Positions 27,082-36,066 are shown, counted from the first letter of the stretch. The stretch is 64,000 bases of DNA from Aquimarina algiphila (GCF_007489275.1 NZ_VLNR01000001.1:1206-65205); one strand, 5' to 3'. Notes: generated by a model not told the origin, from the sequence alone. Numbers and translations are program-made.

Positions 27082-27945
27082 TTAAGAATTGCTTTTTTTA
27101 ACTTTTTTCACTGTAGGTGGTCTATATCCCAAAAAGGGGAGTTTTAAGAGTTTTCCTATATTTGAATTAGCGTCTACATCAGGATAAGTATCTACTCCAT
27201 AAATCAAATCATCTTTTCTTATTTTGGCAAATGTTCCAAAAATTCTATCCCAAATAGAAAAAATATTCCCATAGTTTGTATCTGTATATGGAAGTACGTA
27301 ATGATGGTGTACTTTATGCATATCAGGAGAAACGATAACCCAGCTTATGATATCATCAACTTTTTTAGGTAACGATATATTGGCATGATTAAATTGAGAT
27401 AATACAACTGATAGAGATTGATATAACATGATTATCCCTACAGGAGCTCCCACTATAAGTACAGCAAGCGTAGTGAATACAAAACGAATAATACTTTCTC
27501 CTGGATGATGTCTATTTGCTGTTGTGGTATCTACATGATGATCTGTATGATGAACCAAATGGAACATCCATAATGGTTTTACCATATGTTCTACATAATG
27601 AGCTAACCATGCACCTATAAGATCCAATAAAGCTACACCCAGTAATACAGAAGCCCAAAGAGGTAAACCTAACCATTGAATCACTCCAAATTTATTTGCA
27701 ACTGTCCAATCACTGGTTTTTAATAGAATAAAAGCTAAAACAAAATTTATAACGATGGTGGTTAACGTAAAGAAAATATTAGGCCAGGCATGCTTAAACT
27801 TCTTATACCTAAATTTAAATAATGGCACGGCATATTCAACTAACCAGAAAAATGTAATTCCTCCTACCAATATTAAACTGCGATGTGACGAAGGTATCGT
27901 TTCGAAATAATTCATTATACTTTCCATAGCTACAAAATATTCCAT
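27082..27945 (-). CDS. Sterol desaturase / fatty acid hydroxylase family membrane protein
   Basis: The 287-residue protein has about five membrane helices and the three histidine boxes of the di-iron hydroxylase family: 'HYVEHM', 'HLVHHTDHH' with 'NRHHP', and 'HKVHHH'. Such enzymes hydroxylate or desaturate lipids or sterols at the membrane with oxygen. It leads a run with the cupin gene (22 bases) and faces the AHSA1-ArsR pair, whose operators lie in the shared intergenic region, so common regulation is possible. Confidence 0.88.
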   Translation of the reverse strand: MEYFVAMESIMNYFETIPSSHRSLILVGGITFFWLVEYAVPLFKFRYKKFKHAWPNIFFTLTTIVINFVLAFILLKTSDWTVANKFGVIQWLGLPLWASVLLGVALLDLIGAWLAHYVEHMVKPLWMFHLVHHTDHHVDTTTANRHHPGESIIRFVFTTLAVLIVGAPVGIIMLYQSLSVVLSQFNHANISLPKKVDDIISWVIVSPDMHKVHHHYVLPYTDTNYGNIFSIWDRIFGTFAKIRKDDLIYGVDTYPDVDANSNIGKLLKLPFLGYRPPTVKKVKKSNS

Positions 27946-28001
27946 TTTTAATAAATTACCAATAGTTTTGAAATAAATATGGAATGAAAACAGACCATTT
28001 G

Positions 28002-28060
28002 CGCAACCAAAAAGTTGCGTATTTAAAAAATATCTTTATATTTGCAACTATATAGTTGCG
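28002..28060 (+). promoter_or_regulatory. Promoter with two GCAAC-N6-GTTGC operators for the AHSA1-ArsR pair
   Basis: Two identical-layout palindromes occur: GCAAC-caaaaa-GTTGC at 28003-28018 and GCAAC-tatata-GTTGC at 28044-28059, centred 41 bases apart (four helical turns). The -7 TATATTTG (28037-28044) and a -33 GTTG (28014-28017), 19 bases apart, lie between and inside them. The second covers the start of transcription, near 28049; the first covers the -33. This is the layout of ArsR-type repression. It also lies upstream of the divergent desaturase gene. Confidence 0.75.
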
Positions 28061-28109
28061 CATTGATATCATTTTGCTATACATTGTTTAATCAATAAAA
28101 ATAATTAAG

Positions 28110-28538
28110 ATGAAAGATGTAATTCGTAAAGAACATATACTTAATCATTCTATAGATAATGTTTGGAATGCTATTACCAAACAAGAACAAATTTCTAACT
28201 GGTTTATTGAAGCCGATTTTAAAGCAGAACCAGGTTATAAATACACTTTTACAGCTCCCGAGGAGCAAAACTGTTCCCAAATTACCGGAGAAGTAAAGAA
28301 AGCTAACCCCTATACTCTTATTTATACCTGGATTGTGGCTGAAACCAATATTGAAACTACTGTAAAATGGGAACTCGAGAAAACCGAAGAAGGTACAAAG
28401 TTATTGCTTGAGCATTCTGGAATTTCAAATTACTTGGGAGAAAATGCCGTTACAATGTTTACTAGTTTTAATGGAGGTTGGGATAACTGTATTTCTGGCC
28501 TATCAAAATATTTAAAACAAGATGTCCATGCAAGATAA
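28110..28538 (+). CDS. AHSA1/SRPBCC-domain protein
   Basis: The 142-residue protein matches the AHSA1 helix-grip fold ('HILNHSIDNVWNAITKQEQ'-type start, 'YTLIYTWIVAETNIETTVKW', 'LLEHSG'). Members bind hydrophobic ligands or act as small stress-related factors. It is cytoplasmic. It overlaps the ArsR gene by 17 bases, the typical AHSA1-ArsR pairing, so they are one operon controlled by the paired operators at 28002-28060. The specific ligand is unknown. Confidence 0.88.
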   Translation: MKDVIRKEHILNHSIDNVWNAITKQEQISNWFIEADFKAEPGYKYTFTAPEEQNCSQITGEVKKANPYTLIYTWIVAETNIETTVKWELEKTEEGTKLLLEHSGISNYLGENAVTMFTSFNGGWDNCISGLSKYLKQDVHAR

Positions 28539-28851
28539 AATCACTAAGATATTAAAAGCTATAGCTGATCCTACCAGACGTGAAATTTTTCATGCTCTGG
28601 TAGTAGCTGCTACTGCCCTGCCTATTACTCAAATATCAGGGCAATTCAATATTAGTCGCCAGGGAGTTACCAAGCATTTAAAAACTTTAGAAGATGCTAA
28701 CTTGATTAGAATAAAAACAAAAGGTAGAGAGCGTTTTTGTTATGCAAATACGAACCCTCTTAAAGAAGTAAATCAATGGTTAAAATTTTACGAGAAATTC
28801 TGGGATGGTGCATTAGATAACTTAAGTAGTTATTTAGATAAAAACGCTTAA
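28522..28851 (+). CDS. ArsR-family transcriptional regulator
   Basis: The 109-residue winged helix begins 'ITKILKAIADPTRREIFHAL', with the recognition region 'QISGQFNISRQGVTKHLKTLEDANLI' (given in part). No metal-binding Cys cluster is visible, so it is probably a non-metal sensor of the AHSA1-linked group. ATG 28528 (MQDKITK) is an equally good start. The two palindromes in front of the operon are very likely its own operators, so repression in the absence of a signal is expected. Confidence 0.88.
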   Translation: MSMQDKITKILKAIADPTRREIFHALVVAATALPITQISGQFNISRQGVTKHLKTLEDANLIRIKTKGRERFCYANTNPLKEVNQWLKFYEKFWDGALDNLSSYLDKNA

Positions 28852-28859
28852 ACAGGTAT

Positions 28860-29273
28860 TTATTTCTCTTGCGTTTCCAGCTCAAGACACTTCTTAACCG
28901 AAGCTACTGCCATTTCAAGTGTTTCAAATATCATTATCTTATCATGATAAAATATTCTTTCTATTTTTACGCTAATTTCTTGTGCAGTAGTATATGCAAC
29001 AACCACAAATACTGCAAGATTTGGAAACACCTCCCTTATTTTCATATAATCCGTAGGTTTTAAAGAGTATGAATTTATTCTATGAGAAATGTAACCAAAA
29101 GGACGGTTACCAAAATGTAAATTTGTTAGCAGAGAGAGTTCGGTTGCTTTTTCGTGATTAAAACATATACCTTCTGCGACTTCAATAATTAGATAATTCT
29201 CAAAAAAAAAGACCTCACCCATATCAAGGCTATATTTCTGAATAAGCCTTTCTTTCATTAATGGTTTCAACAT
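28860..29273 (-). CDS. STAS/SpoIIAA-like small protein of unknown function
   Basis: The open frame reaches ATG 29390 (176 residues), but the first 39 residues look unlike coding sequence, and a start at ATG 29273 (MLKPLMKERL) gives 137 residues similar to a familiar flavobacterial group. Its core is 'IEVAEGICFNHEKATELSLL', then 'FGYISHRINSYSLKP' and a C-terminal helix. The fold seems related to STAS/SpoIIAA domains. Its function is not known. The start is uncertain. It converges with the ArsR gene, nine bases apart. Confidence 0.6.
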   Translation of the reverse strand: MLKPLMKERLIQKYSLDMGEVFFFENYLIIEVAEGICFNHEKATELSLLTNLHFGNRPFGYISHRINSYSLKPTDYMKIREVFPNLAVFVVVAYTTAQEISVKIERIFYHDKIMIFETLEMAVASVKKCLELETQEK

Positions 29274-29505
29274 ATTCATTACTAGGTTTAAGAGCAAAAT
29301 GAGTTCGTTGTTCGAAGGCGCGAATCTAGTTAAAAACTCATTACGATTGTAGATTTTATAATTTTGATAACATTTAATACTAAAACCCATAAACTTCTTG
29401 AACCAAATCTCAAAAAATCAATTATGACCAGTGTTTTCTCAAATTTGTAATTCACACAGTTTCTGATTACATTGTTACAAACAAACAACTTAATATCAAT
29501 GAATT

Positions 29506-29934
29506 ATGAAAACAATAAACAAACCACCCGTATGGTTCTGGATAATTGCTGTTGTGGCTCTTATATGGAATATTATGGGAGTCATGGCCTATATTAGTCA
29601 AGCATATATGACACAAGAAGCGTTAAAGGCATTGCCAGAAGCTGACCAGAATTTTTATAATAATACACCCGCTTGGGTAACAGCAGCATTTGCTATTGCC
29701 GTATTTGCTGGTGCTCTGGGGTGTATAGCACTATTGATTAAGAAAAAATGGGCTTCTACCCTACTTATTTTATCCCTCATTGGCGTCCTTGCTCAAACGA
29801 CTTATAATTTCTTTTTACAAGATTTTATACCATTATCCGGGGCACGAATCATTATGCCTATTATCGTTGTAGTTGTTGCACTCTTTTTAGTGTGGTTTTC
29901 TAAAAATTCTACATCAAAGGGCTGGATTTCCTAA
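29506..29934 (+). CDS. Small membrane protein, four predicted helices
   Basis: The 142-residue protein has four hydrophobic helices (about 10-30, 58-77, 84-103 and 113-131), with a short polar loop 'EALPEADQNFYNN'-like after the first. It resembles small membrane proteins of unknown role, common in Flavobacteria (sugar-transporter-annotated by some pipelines). No motif allows a function. It is a single gene with a clear terminator right behind it. Confidence 0.7.
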   Translation: MKTINKPPVWFWIIAVVALIWNIMGVMAYISQAYMTQEALKALPEADQNFYNNTPAWVTAAFAIAVFAGALGCIALLIKKKWASTLLILSLIGVLAQTTYNFFLQDFIPLSGARIIMPIIVVVVALFLVWFSKNSTSKGWIS

Positions 29935-29963
29935 TTAGTTAAGAATATATTAGTGCCATTCAC

Positions 29964-29996
29964 AACCTGAATCATGATCATAGATTCAGGTTTTTT
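29964..29996 (+). terminator. Rho-independent terminator
   Basis: AACCTGAATC (29964-29973) and GATTCAGGTT (29983-29992) form a 10-bp stem with a nine-base loop, followed by a T run. It ends the membrane-protein gene at 29934. Confidence 0.88.
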
Positions 29997-30127
29997 AATT
30001 TCAATACCTTCATTTTTTAAGAAACTTTAACAATTTTTTTAACATCATCTTAAACACTAATATGAGTTTTTGACTAGTTAACCTACTTGTAAAACTATTA
30101 ATTGTCATAAACTCAAAATCAAACTTA

Positions 30128-31306
30128 ATGAAAACAAAGACAGTATTAAATGGATTAAAAATTGGTGTTCTTGCCATTGCCCTATCATTTATTTCTTGCG
30201 AAAAAAATGAAGAATTTGATCAGTCAACAGACCCCACTAGTCAAGAAGAACAAACTATAGAAAAGTTTTTCTTAGGAGAACGTGTTCGTGTGAAAAAAGA
30301 AAATGATGGCACGTTTAGCCTTCAAGGAACTGATGTTAGATTATTCGAAGATCAATTAAGTGATACAGCTATCCCTGTTTCTAACACAGAAGAACCTACT
30401 GATGAAGTAAATGCAAAGCTTGGACTTGGAGGTGGTGTACGTAAATGGACTAATAATACCATTGTTTATGTTATCCAAAATGGATTAAACCAATTTGTTA
30501 GAGACGAGCTTCAAAAATCTATGGATGAATGGACTAGTAAAACAAATGTTCGTTTTAAAGAACGTACCAATGAGTCTAATTATGTAACAATCAGCAGTAA
30601 TGGTAGAGATTGTAATTGTGGGGTTGCTACATTAGGGATGAATGGTTCTAGAGGTTTTATTCGTTTAGGATCGAGAACTAGTGCCGTCGTAACTATCCAT
30701 GAAATCGGACATACCTTAGGGTATATCCATGAGCAAAATCGTTCTGATAGAGATAATCATATTATTATCAACTTCAATAATATTCAGGATGGTGCAGAAG
30801 ATCAGTTTTTCAAAAGTAATTCTGCAACTCTAATTACCAGAGATTTTGACATTAATTCTACTATGATGTACGGAAGCTATACATTTAGTAAAAATGGTCA
30901 ACCTACAATAACAGATCTAAATGGTAACGTTTTACCTAGAAGAAGAGCTGCAATTTCTCCTTTGGATATCCAAGGAACCAATAATGCATATCCAGGTGAT
31001 GGAGGTGGTGGAGGAAATCCATCTGTAAATCCTTGCGAAGGCATTGCCGCATGGGTAAGAGGTCAGAGCTATTCTGTTGGCGATAAAGTTACCTACAGAG
31101 GTTTCTTATACGAAAGAGATTTTACAAGATGGAATAGAATTGCAGAATGTACTGACACACCGGTAAGTGCAGATATTTGTGAAGGTGTTTCAGAATACAA
31201 TAGAAATAATAATTATTCTGCAGGAGATAAAGTAACTTATAACGGATTCTTATATACTCTTGGATCTAACGGAAGATGGTCTAACAACGGACGTTGCGGA
31301 GCGTAA
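30128..31306 (+). CDS. Astacin-like (M12A) zinc metallopeptidase lipoprotein with two Cys-bounded C-terminal modules
   Basis: The 392-residue protein has a lipoprotein signal with C24 ('LSFISCEKNEE'). The astacin domain (about 105-290) has the zinc motif with H191, E192, H195 and H201 in 'HEIGHTLGYIHEQNRSDRD' and the Met-turn 'STMMYGSYTFS'. Two 40-residue repeats follow (about 303-345 and 350-392), each starting with 'CEG' and holding 'GDKVTYNGFLYTL' or a variant; these resemble chitin-binding type-3 (CBM5/12) modules. It is likely surface-bound and cuts proteins associated with polysaccharides. It stands alone with a terminator behind it. Confidence 0.9.
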   Translation: MKTKTVLNGLKIGVLAIALSFISCEKNEEFDQSTDPTSQEEQTIEKFFLGERVRVKKENDGTFSLQGTDVRLFEDQLSDTAIPVSNTEEPTDEVNAKLGLGGGVRKWTNNTIVYVIQNGLNQFVRDELQKSMDEWTSKTNVRFKERTNESNYVTISSNGRDCNCGVATLGMNGSRGFIRLGSRTSAVVTIHEIGHTLGYIHEQNRSDRDNHIIINFNNIQDGAEDQFFKSNSATLITRDFDINSTMMYGSYTFSKNGQPTITDLNGNVLPRRRAAISPLDIQGTNNAYPGDGGGGGNPSVNPCEGIAAWVRGQSYSVGDKVTYRGFLYERDFTRWNRIAECTDTPVSADICEGVSEYNRNNNYSAGDKVTYNGFLYTLGSNGRWSNNGRCGA

Positions 31307-31337
31307 ACATCTGTTTGTTTTAATATTTTTAAAATTT

Positions 31338-31367
31338 AAAAGGGCTGTAAAAACGGCCCTTTTTATT
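31338..31367. terminator. Terminator between converging genes
   Basis: AAAAGGGC (31338-31345) and GCCCTTTT (31356-31363) make an 8-bp stem with a ten-base loop and flanking A/T runs. It ends the astacin gene and could also serve the opposite transcript. Confidence 0.85.
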
Positions 31368-31377
31368 TTACAATAAT

Positions 31378-31995
31378 TTATTCTTTTTCTTCAAGTTCTT
31401 TAATTAGTACCTCTGCAGAATTCATACTTCCAGTATAAGACTTATATACCCATTTTGTAAAAACAAAAAAGAATATAATTGCCAGTGGAATGGCTATTAC
31501 TATTGGCCAAATAGATTTTGTCTCTGTAAACAAATCTTTACCTTTAATAATTTTTGAAGAAACAGGCATAATAACAAACATGAGTACAAATCCTAAATAG
31601 TATCCAAGTTTCATACTTTTTTTAAATCGTTGTTTCCCTTTAGTATATTCAATCAATGTTTCTTTATAGCTATTTCCAGAAATATTAATATTTCGCATTT
31701 TACTTATCCATTTTAGAGATAAAACAGGTAATACTAAAAGTGTAACTACTGATATTAATCCAGATACTAATGAATACCAATTATCTAGTTTTTCGAGATT
31801 AAATAAGATCAATATTGCAACACTATAGCAAATGACTGCTCCTATTATTTCAGGGTATGCTATTTTATTCAATTTCTTTCTGTACTGCTCTTGTGTCATC
31901 ATAATAATCATTTTATCCGTTAATTTTTTTTGTTTTTCTATCTGATCACTCATTTGGGACCAAACTGCTTGCATTTCTTCTAATTCCATACCCAT
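31378..31995 (-). CDS. Membrane protein paired with ECF sigma factor
   Basis: The 205-residue protein has four membrane helices in pairs (about 52-72, 78-98, 131-148 and 158-180) after a 45-residue cytoplasmic start ('LEEMQAVWSQMSDQIEKQKKL'). It overlaps the sigma factor gene by one base (TAATG), so the two are translationally coupled. By position it is the likely membrane partner or anti-sigma factor, but no known zinc anti-sigma motif (HxxxCxxC) is visible, so a function is inferred from context only. Confidence 0.7.
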   Translation of the reverse strand: MGMELEEMQAVWSQMSDQIEKQKKLTDKMIIMMTQEQYRKKLNKIAYPEIIGAVICYSVAILILFNLEKLDNWYSLVSGLISVVTLLVLPVLSLKWISKMRNINISGNSYKETLIEYTKGKQRFKKSMKLGYYLGFVLMFVIMPVSSKIIKGKDLFTETKSIWPIVIAIPLAIIFFFVFTKWVYKSYTGSMNSAEVLIKELEEKE

Positions 31996-32483
31996 TATTT
32001 TTTTACAATTTGTGTCTTCAATTTTTGTTTGATTCTCGAAATTCTGGTACCAACATTGCTAGGAGACAAACCTGTTATACTTGCTATTTCCTCGTATTTT
32101 TTTCCTTCTAAAAGCAATAACATTAATCCTTTTTCCAATTCATTAAGACCATGTATATGTGCATAAAGAATCTTTAATCGTTCCTCAAATTCTGTATCGT
32201 ATTGATCTGTTTGTTTCATGATCACCTGATCAATTCCAATCTGATTTCCTTTTCTCTTCTCCTTTTTTAATCTGGTAATTGCAGTATTAAGCCCTACACG
32301 ATACATCCATGTACTAATTTTTGAATCTCCTCTAAAATTGTCAAATGATTTCCACAACTGATAGACAATCTCCTGATAGAGATCTTTCTGATCTTCATGA
32401 TTATTAGTATAGATGGTGGTTATTTTAAAAATAACACCTTCATGATCTTTAATAATTTGAGTAAACTCATACTCTTTGGCCAT
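31995..32483 (-). CDS. ECF-type RNA polymerase sigma factor
   Basis: The 162-residue protein shows region 2 ('DHEGVIFKITTIYTNNHED' and 'DLYQEIVYQLWKSFDNFRG', including the -10-binding 'WMYRVGLNTAITRLKK') and region 4 with HTH 'KYEEIASITGLSPSNVGTR'. This is the length and order of an extracytoplasmic-function sigma factor. Its target genes are not visible here. The coupled membrane protein downstream probably controls its activity. Confidence 0.92.
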   Translation of the reverse strand: MAKEYEFTQIIKDHEGVIFKITTIYTNNHEDQKDLYQEIVYQLWKSFDNFRGDSKISTWMYRVGLNTAITRLKKEKRKGNQIGIDQVIMKQTDQYDTEFEERLKILYAHIHGLNELEKGLMLLLLEGKKYEEIASITGLSPSNVGTRISRIKQKLKTQIVKK

Positions 32484-32590
32484 ATAAGCTTATGTTTTTC
32501 TTATTAGTAACTATTACATAGAAAAAATCACAGCATATTTATAAAAAATTATAAAATAACTACACTTAACATAAAAATACATTGAAAAAC

Positions 32591-32617
32591 AAGTTGCTAA
32601 AGAAGAGCATGCAACTT
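32591..32617 (-). terminator. Probable terminator behind the secreted-protein gene
   Basis: AAGTTGC (32591-32597) and GCAACTT (32611-32617) form a 7-bp stem with a 13-base loop. On the minus strand the second arm is followed by GTTTTT. It lies 15 bases past the stop of the gene at 32632-33279. Confidence 0.55.
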
Positions 32618-32631
32618 TTAAAAAAACCTGA

Positions 32632-33279
32632 TTATTCTTTTACGACAATTAGAGAAGCCTTAACTCCTTTTGTTAAATTCCATTCATTACTGGTAAGTAA
32701 ATTTCCTTGATCATCATATAAATGAAATTCTGCAGTATTAGGTCCAGATTCACCCTGATTAAGAGCCTGAATATCGATTTTATTGAACCCTTTGATTAGA
32801 TCGATTGAAATTCCTTGAAATTTTCCTGAAAGATATGCACTTTGTACGATTACATCATCATTAATAAAAATTCTCACTATATCACCATCAACAAATTGAT
32901 GATCTCTATACAACAATCTGACAAATTTACCATCACTTTTGAAATCACCAAGATACTGATCACTTTTATATTCTTCCTTTATTTCTTTATCTTTTTTAAA
33001 CCACTTTGGAGTGCCTTTAATTTCTGGTTTAAAAAAGCCATCATTACCAGTCATATCAAATGTTTGTTTGCGACGGCCATATTCACTCAACTCTTTTGGT
33101 GCAGTATACAACGGGATATTACTATTGAAATCTGATTTTGGAAGCCCTGTAGACAAACTGTACTTATCAGTTTTTAAATCACTTTTTGCGTCAATACGTA
33201 AAGAGGTAGAACTTTCTACCTGAGCCTGTATCACTCCTGCCATACACAACAAAAAAACTATAATTAGTTTAGCTTTCAT
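32632..33279 (-). CDS. Conserved secreted protein of unknown function
   Basis: A GTG at 33294 opens the frame; ATG 33279 begins the signal peptide (MKAKLIIVFLLCMAGVIQAQ) and is preferred, giving 215 residues. The C-terminal 90 residues form a compact beta domain with 'YRDHQFVDGDIVRIFINDD', 'GFNKIDIQALNQGESGPNTA' and 'FHLYDDQGN'. I know this shape from flavobacterial secreted proteins without assigned function. The N-terminal half is Lys/Asp-rich and probably flexible. It is a single gene. Confidence 0.65.
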   Translation of the reverse strand: MKAKLIIVFLLCMAGVIQAQVESSTSLRIDAKSDLKTDKYSLSTGLPKSDFNSNIPLYTAPKELSEYGRRKQTFDMTGNDGFFKPEIKGTPKWFKKDKEIKEEYKSDQYLGDFKSDGKFVRLLYRDHQFVDGDIVRIFINDDVIVQSAYLSGKFQGISIDLIKGFNKIDIQALNQGESGPNTAEFHLYDDQGNLLTSNEWNLTKGVKASLIVVKE

Positions 33280-33851
33280 ATCTTTTCGTACCACGCTTGT
33301 TTAATGTAAATATAAAGATTATAGAGGGTTAATAATGTTAATTACTTGCAAAAGTACCCATTATATCCTATAACCAATATATAATAGGACGTTATAAATT
33401 TATAATAATTACATTAATCTTCTCTGTAGTTGGCCAAATCAATAACAAATCGTCAATTGTACATGAACAACAATTAATTTATTGTTAATTCAAACACATG
33501 ATTTATAGTTATTTAAATATATTTTATAACTTAAACTTATAATATTTTGTTTATTATTTACAATCGAAAATTACTCTGAAAGCCAATAACTTACAAGAAG
33601 CATTTTAATTAAAAACTGTCAAACTTTGTACCATTTTTTATATTGTTCCAAAAGTTAGATTTTTCGTTACGATTTTAGGAATTGCATATTATAAGATAAC
33701 TTATTATTTTAATTCAAAAGTGTGTAATTAAACTTCCAATTTTAACGTATGTCATATTATACCCATCTTATTGTAAAAGTTAATTAAAAAAACTGTACTT
33801 AAATTTGTAAGATAATCCTTATATCTTTTAATTTGTTTTTAAATATAAAGT
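33280..33851. other. Long AT-rich intergenic region
   Basis: No gene is supported here. TAAATTTG at 33800-33807 matches the -7 element and lies 44 bases before the hybrid-kinase gene; no TTTG sits at the right distance upstream. The rest is AT-rich with no repeat that I could pair. Confidence 0.4.
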
Positions 33852-35108
33852 ATGATATATTATATAATTATCGGTATCCTATTCGCTGTAATTCTTTTTT
33901 TATGGTTAAAATACCAAGGAGTCAAAAAAAGGCTGGATGAGAAAAGTAATGAATTGCAATCTTTACTCAATACATCTGAAAAACAAGTTCAATTTCAGCA
34001 AGATTTTATTTCTATTCTCAGTCAAGAATTGAGAACTCCTTTGTATGGAATAATGGGGTTGACAAATCTTTTAGCAGAAGAACACCCAGAACTTAAAGAC
34101 GATAAAAAAATAAAATCGCTGAAGTTTTCCGGAAATTACCTACTTACCTTAATTAATAATATTCTTCAAGTAAGTTTTCTTGATAATGAAGAAGTCACTG
34201 TACAAAATACTATATTTAATTTAAAAGACGTTACTCAAAATCTTGTTCAGTCTTTTAGTTATGCGACAGAAAACAGTGATAACATTTTGCACTTTGATTT
34301 TGATGCTGAAATAAGCCAAACTGTTAAAGGAGATCCTGCAATTTTGTCCCAGATACTTATGAATCTTGTGAGTAATGCTCTACGATTCACAAAGAATGGA
34401 AATGTTTATTTCTCAGTAAGTTTGATTAAGAAAAAAGGGGATGTTTCTACAATTTCTTTTAAAATTACTCATGATGGATATGAGGTATCAAAAGAGGATC
34501 AAAAATCAATCTATCAAGAGTTTATTAATGTAGAAAATGAAAAAAAATGGTATTTGGGTACAGGTATAAACTCAAGAATAGTAAACCGACTGGCAGAAGC
34601 TGTAAATGCAGAAATAATTATTCAGAATAATTCTCATGTCGGATCAGAATATGTATTTGTGATTGATTTTAAAACACAACAAGTCAAGGAAGAACAGGCC
34701 CATCAAAATTCTGTTTTTGAGGTCAATTCTGGCACAAAATTCAAAGCTCTAATTGTAGATGACAATAAATTAAACCTATTAGTAGCAGATAAAATGTTAT
34801 CAAAAGAGCAATTTGATTGTACAACTATTGATAATGGCTTTGATGCTATTAAATTGGCAAAAGAAAATGTGTATGATGTCATTTTAATGGACATTAACAT
34901 GCCCAAGCTTAATGGTATTGGAACAACAAAAAGAATAAGAGAATTTGATTTAAAAACACCTATTATTGCTCTAACAGCAGTAGACGTAACCCAATTAAAT
35001 AGACAAATCATTCAAGCAGGACTAAATGATTACATTTTAAAACCTTATAACAAAAATCATTTATTAGAAATGATTCATAAACATATTGAGAATTCAGTAC
35101 TTAGTTGA
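33852..35108 (+). CDS. Degenerate hybrid histidine kinase with intact receiver domain
   Basis: The 418-residue protein has one membrane helix (2-20), a short coiled coil and a kinase module. In the H-box the phospho-acceptor His is replaced by Gln58 ('ILSQELRTPLYGI'; codon CAA). The ATP-binding part keeps Asn175 in the N-box, but the G1 box reads 'THDGYEV' instead of DxGxG and the G2 box is 'GTGINSRI'. The C-terminal receiver (about 298-415) is complete: D303, D304, phospho-acceptor D347, T375 and K397. It probably cannot autophosphorylate; it may bind another kinase and accept its phosphate. It lacks a separate sensor domain and a DNA-binding output. Confidence 0.85.
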   Translation: MIYYIIIGILFAVILFLWLKYQGVKKRLDEKSNELQSLLNTSEKQVQFQQDFISILSQELRTPLYGIMGLTNLLAEEHPELKDDKKIKSLKFSGNYLLTLINNILQVSFLDNEEVTVQNTIFNLKDVTQNLVQSFSYATENSDNILHFDFDAEISQTVKGDPAILSQILMNLVSNALRFTKNGNVYFSVSLIKKKGDVSTISFKITHDGYEVSKEDQKSIYQEFINVENEKKWYLGTGINSRIVNRLAEAVNAEIIIQNNSHVGSEYVFVIDFKTQQVKEEQAHQNSVFEVNSGTKFKALIVDDNKLNLLVADKMLSKEQFDCTTIDNGFDAIKLAKENVYDVILMDINMPKLNGIGTTKRIREFDLKTPIIALTAVDVTQLNRQIIQAGLNDYILKPYNKNHLLEMIHKHIENSVLS

Positions 35109-36066
35109 TAATTATCTGTTGTCCGATTTTTAGTACTGTATTATATTTTATAGAATTAGTTTTACAGATTTCGGAAACAGCTAATCCATGTCTATTGGCA
35201 ATTCTATGAAGGGTATCCCCTTTTTTTACCGTATAAATCTTTTTTTGTTGCTCTTCGAATACTGTAATATCATCAATGGATTTATGAATTACTATTTTAC
35301 TCTTCCTTGTTGATCTATGAAATCTTGGTGTTGCCCATTTTCTAGTTACAAAAAGTACATCTGATCTTATTTTAGTATCAGTTGTAAACTCAAATAAATA
35401 TTCTGGATTAATACTTTTCCCATGATATCTTACTTCTAAATGTAAATGACTACCTCTTGCGTTTCCTGTCACTCCTCCTTTTCCTATAGCATTACCTTTT
35501 TTTATTTCGTCATTCTCCTTGACTAATGTTTTTGATAAATGTGCATATACCGATTCTAAGCCATTGTAATGTCTAACTATAACCGTATTTCCATGCCCTC
35601 CATGATATCCTACATACCTAACTTTACCATCTAGTATAGATCTTACACTGTCTCCAGTTTGAAGATCAATATCTATACCTTGATGAGGCCTTCCTCTTCT
35701 CCACCCATAACGAGAAGTAACCACCATCTTACGGGTAACCGGTGATGAAAAATTAGTATCATGAAAAGTCAATTGAAAAGGAAAAGACAATGATTCATCC
35801 CAGTATGGGTTAAATCGTTGATTATCCCATTTAGCATTAAATTCTTCTTTATTTTTTACTCCTAAATCTCTTGAAAGTAATTCATTATTAGAAGAAACTA
35901 TATTATTGGGATATATAGGTAGGTAGATTATATCTCCTTGAAAAATTAGTTTTTTATGATCTACTGGTACTTTTTCTTTTGTTTCAATAATTTCCTGAGC
36001 AGATATCATAGAAAAAGATAATAGAATCAGGAAACCAAATACAAGCCTCTTTTTAATTAAAAACAT
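35101..36066 (-). CDS. M23 (LytM) peptidase with C-terminal LysM domain
   Basis: ATG 36066 is preferred to the TTG at 36069, giving 321 residues. A signal peptide is present. The LytM metallopeptidase core covers about 120-235, with zinc ligands in 'HQGIDID' (H-x3-D) and 'GSHLHLEVR' (H-x-H). A LysM domain (about 276-320, 'YTVKKGDTLHRIANRHGL') binds peptidoglycan. It cuts peptidoglycan crosslinks or stem peptides in the periplasm during wall growth or division. The last eight bases overlap the converging hybrid-kinase gene. Confidence 0.92.
   Translation of the reverse strand: MFLIKKRLVFGFLILLSFSMISAQEIIETKEKVPVDHKKLIFQGDIIYLPIYPNNIVSSNNELLSRDLGVKNKEEFNAKWDNQRFNPYWDESLSFPFQLTFHDTNFSSPVTRKMVVTSRYGWRRGRPHQGIDIDLQTGDSVRSILDGKVRYVGYHGGHGNTVIVRHYNGLESVYAHLSKTLVKENDEIKKGNAIGKGGVTGNARGSHLHLEVRYHGKSINPEYLFEFTTDTKIRSDVLFVTRKWATPRFHRSTRKSKIVIHKSIDDITVFEEQQKKIYTVKKGDTLHRIANRHGLAVSEICKTNSIKYNTVLKIGQQIIIN

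Noticed and set aside
31378-31995. Classical zinc anti-sigma factor
   Set aside because: The protein has four membrane helices but no HxxxCxxC motif; the anti-sigma role is only suggested by position.
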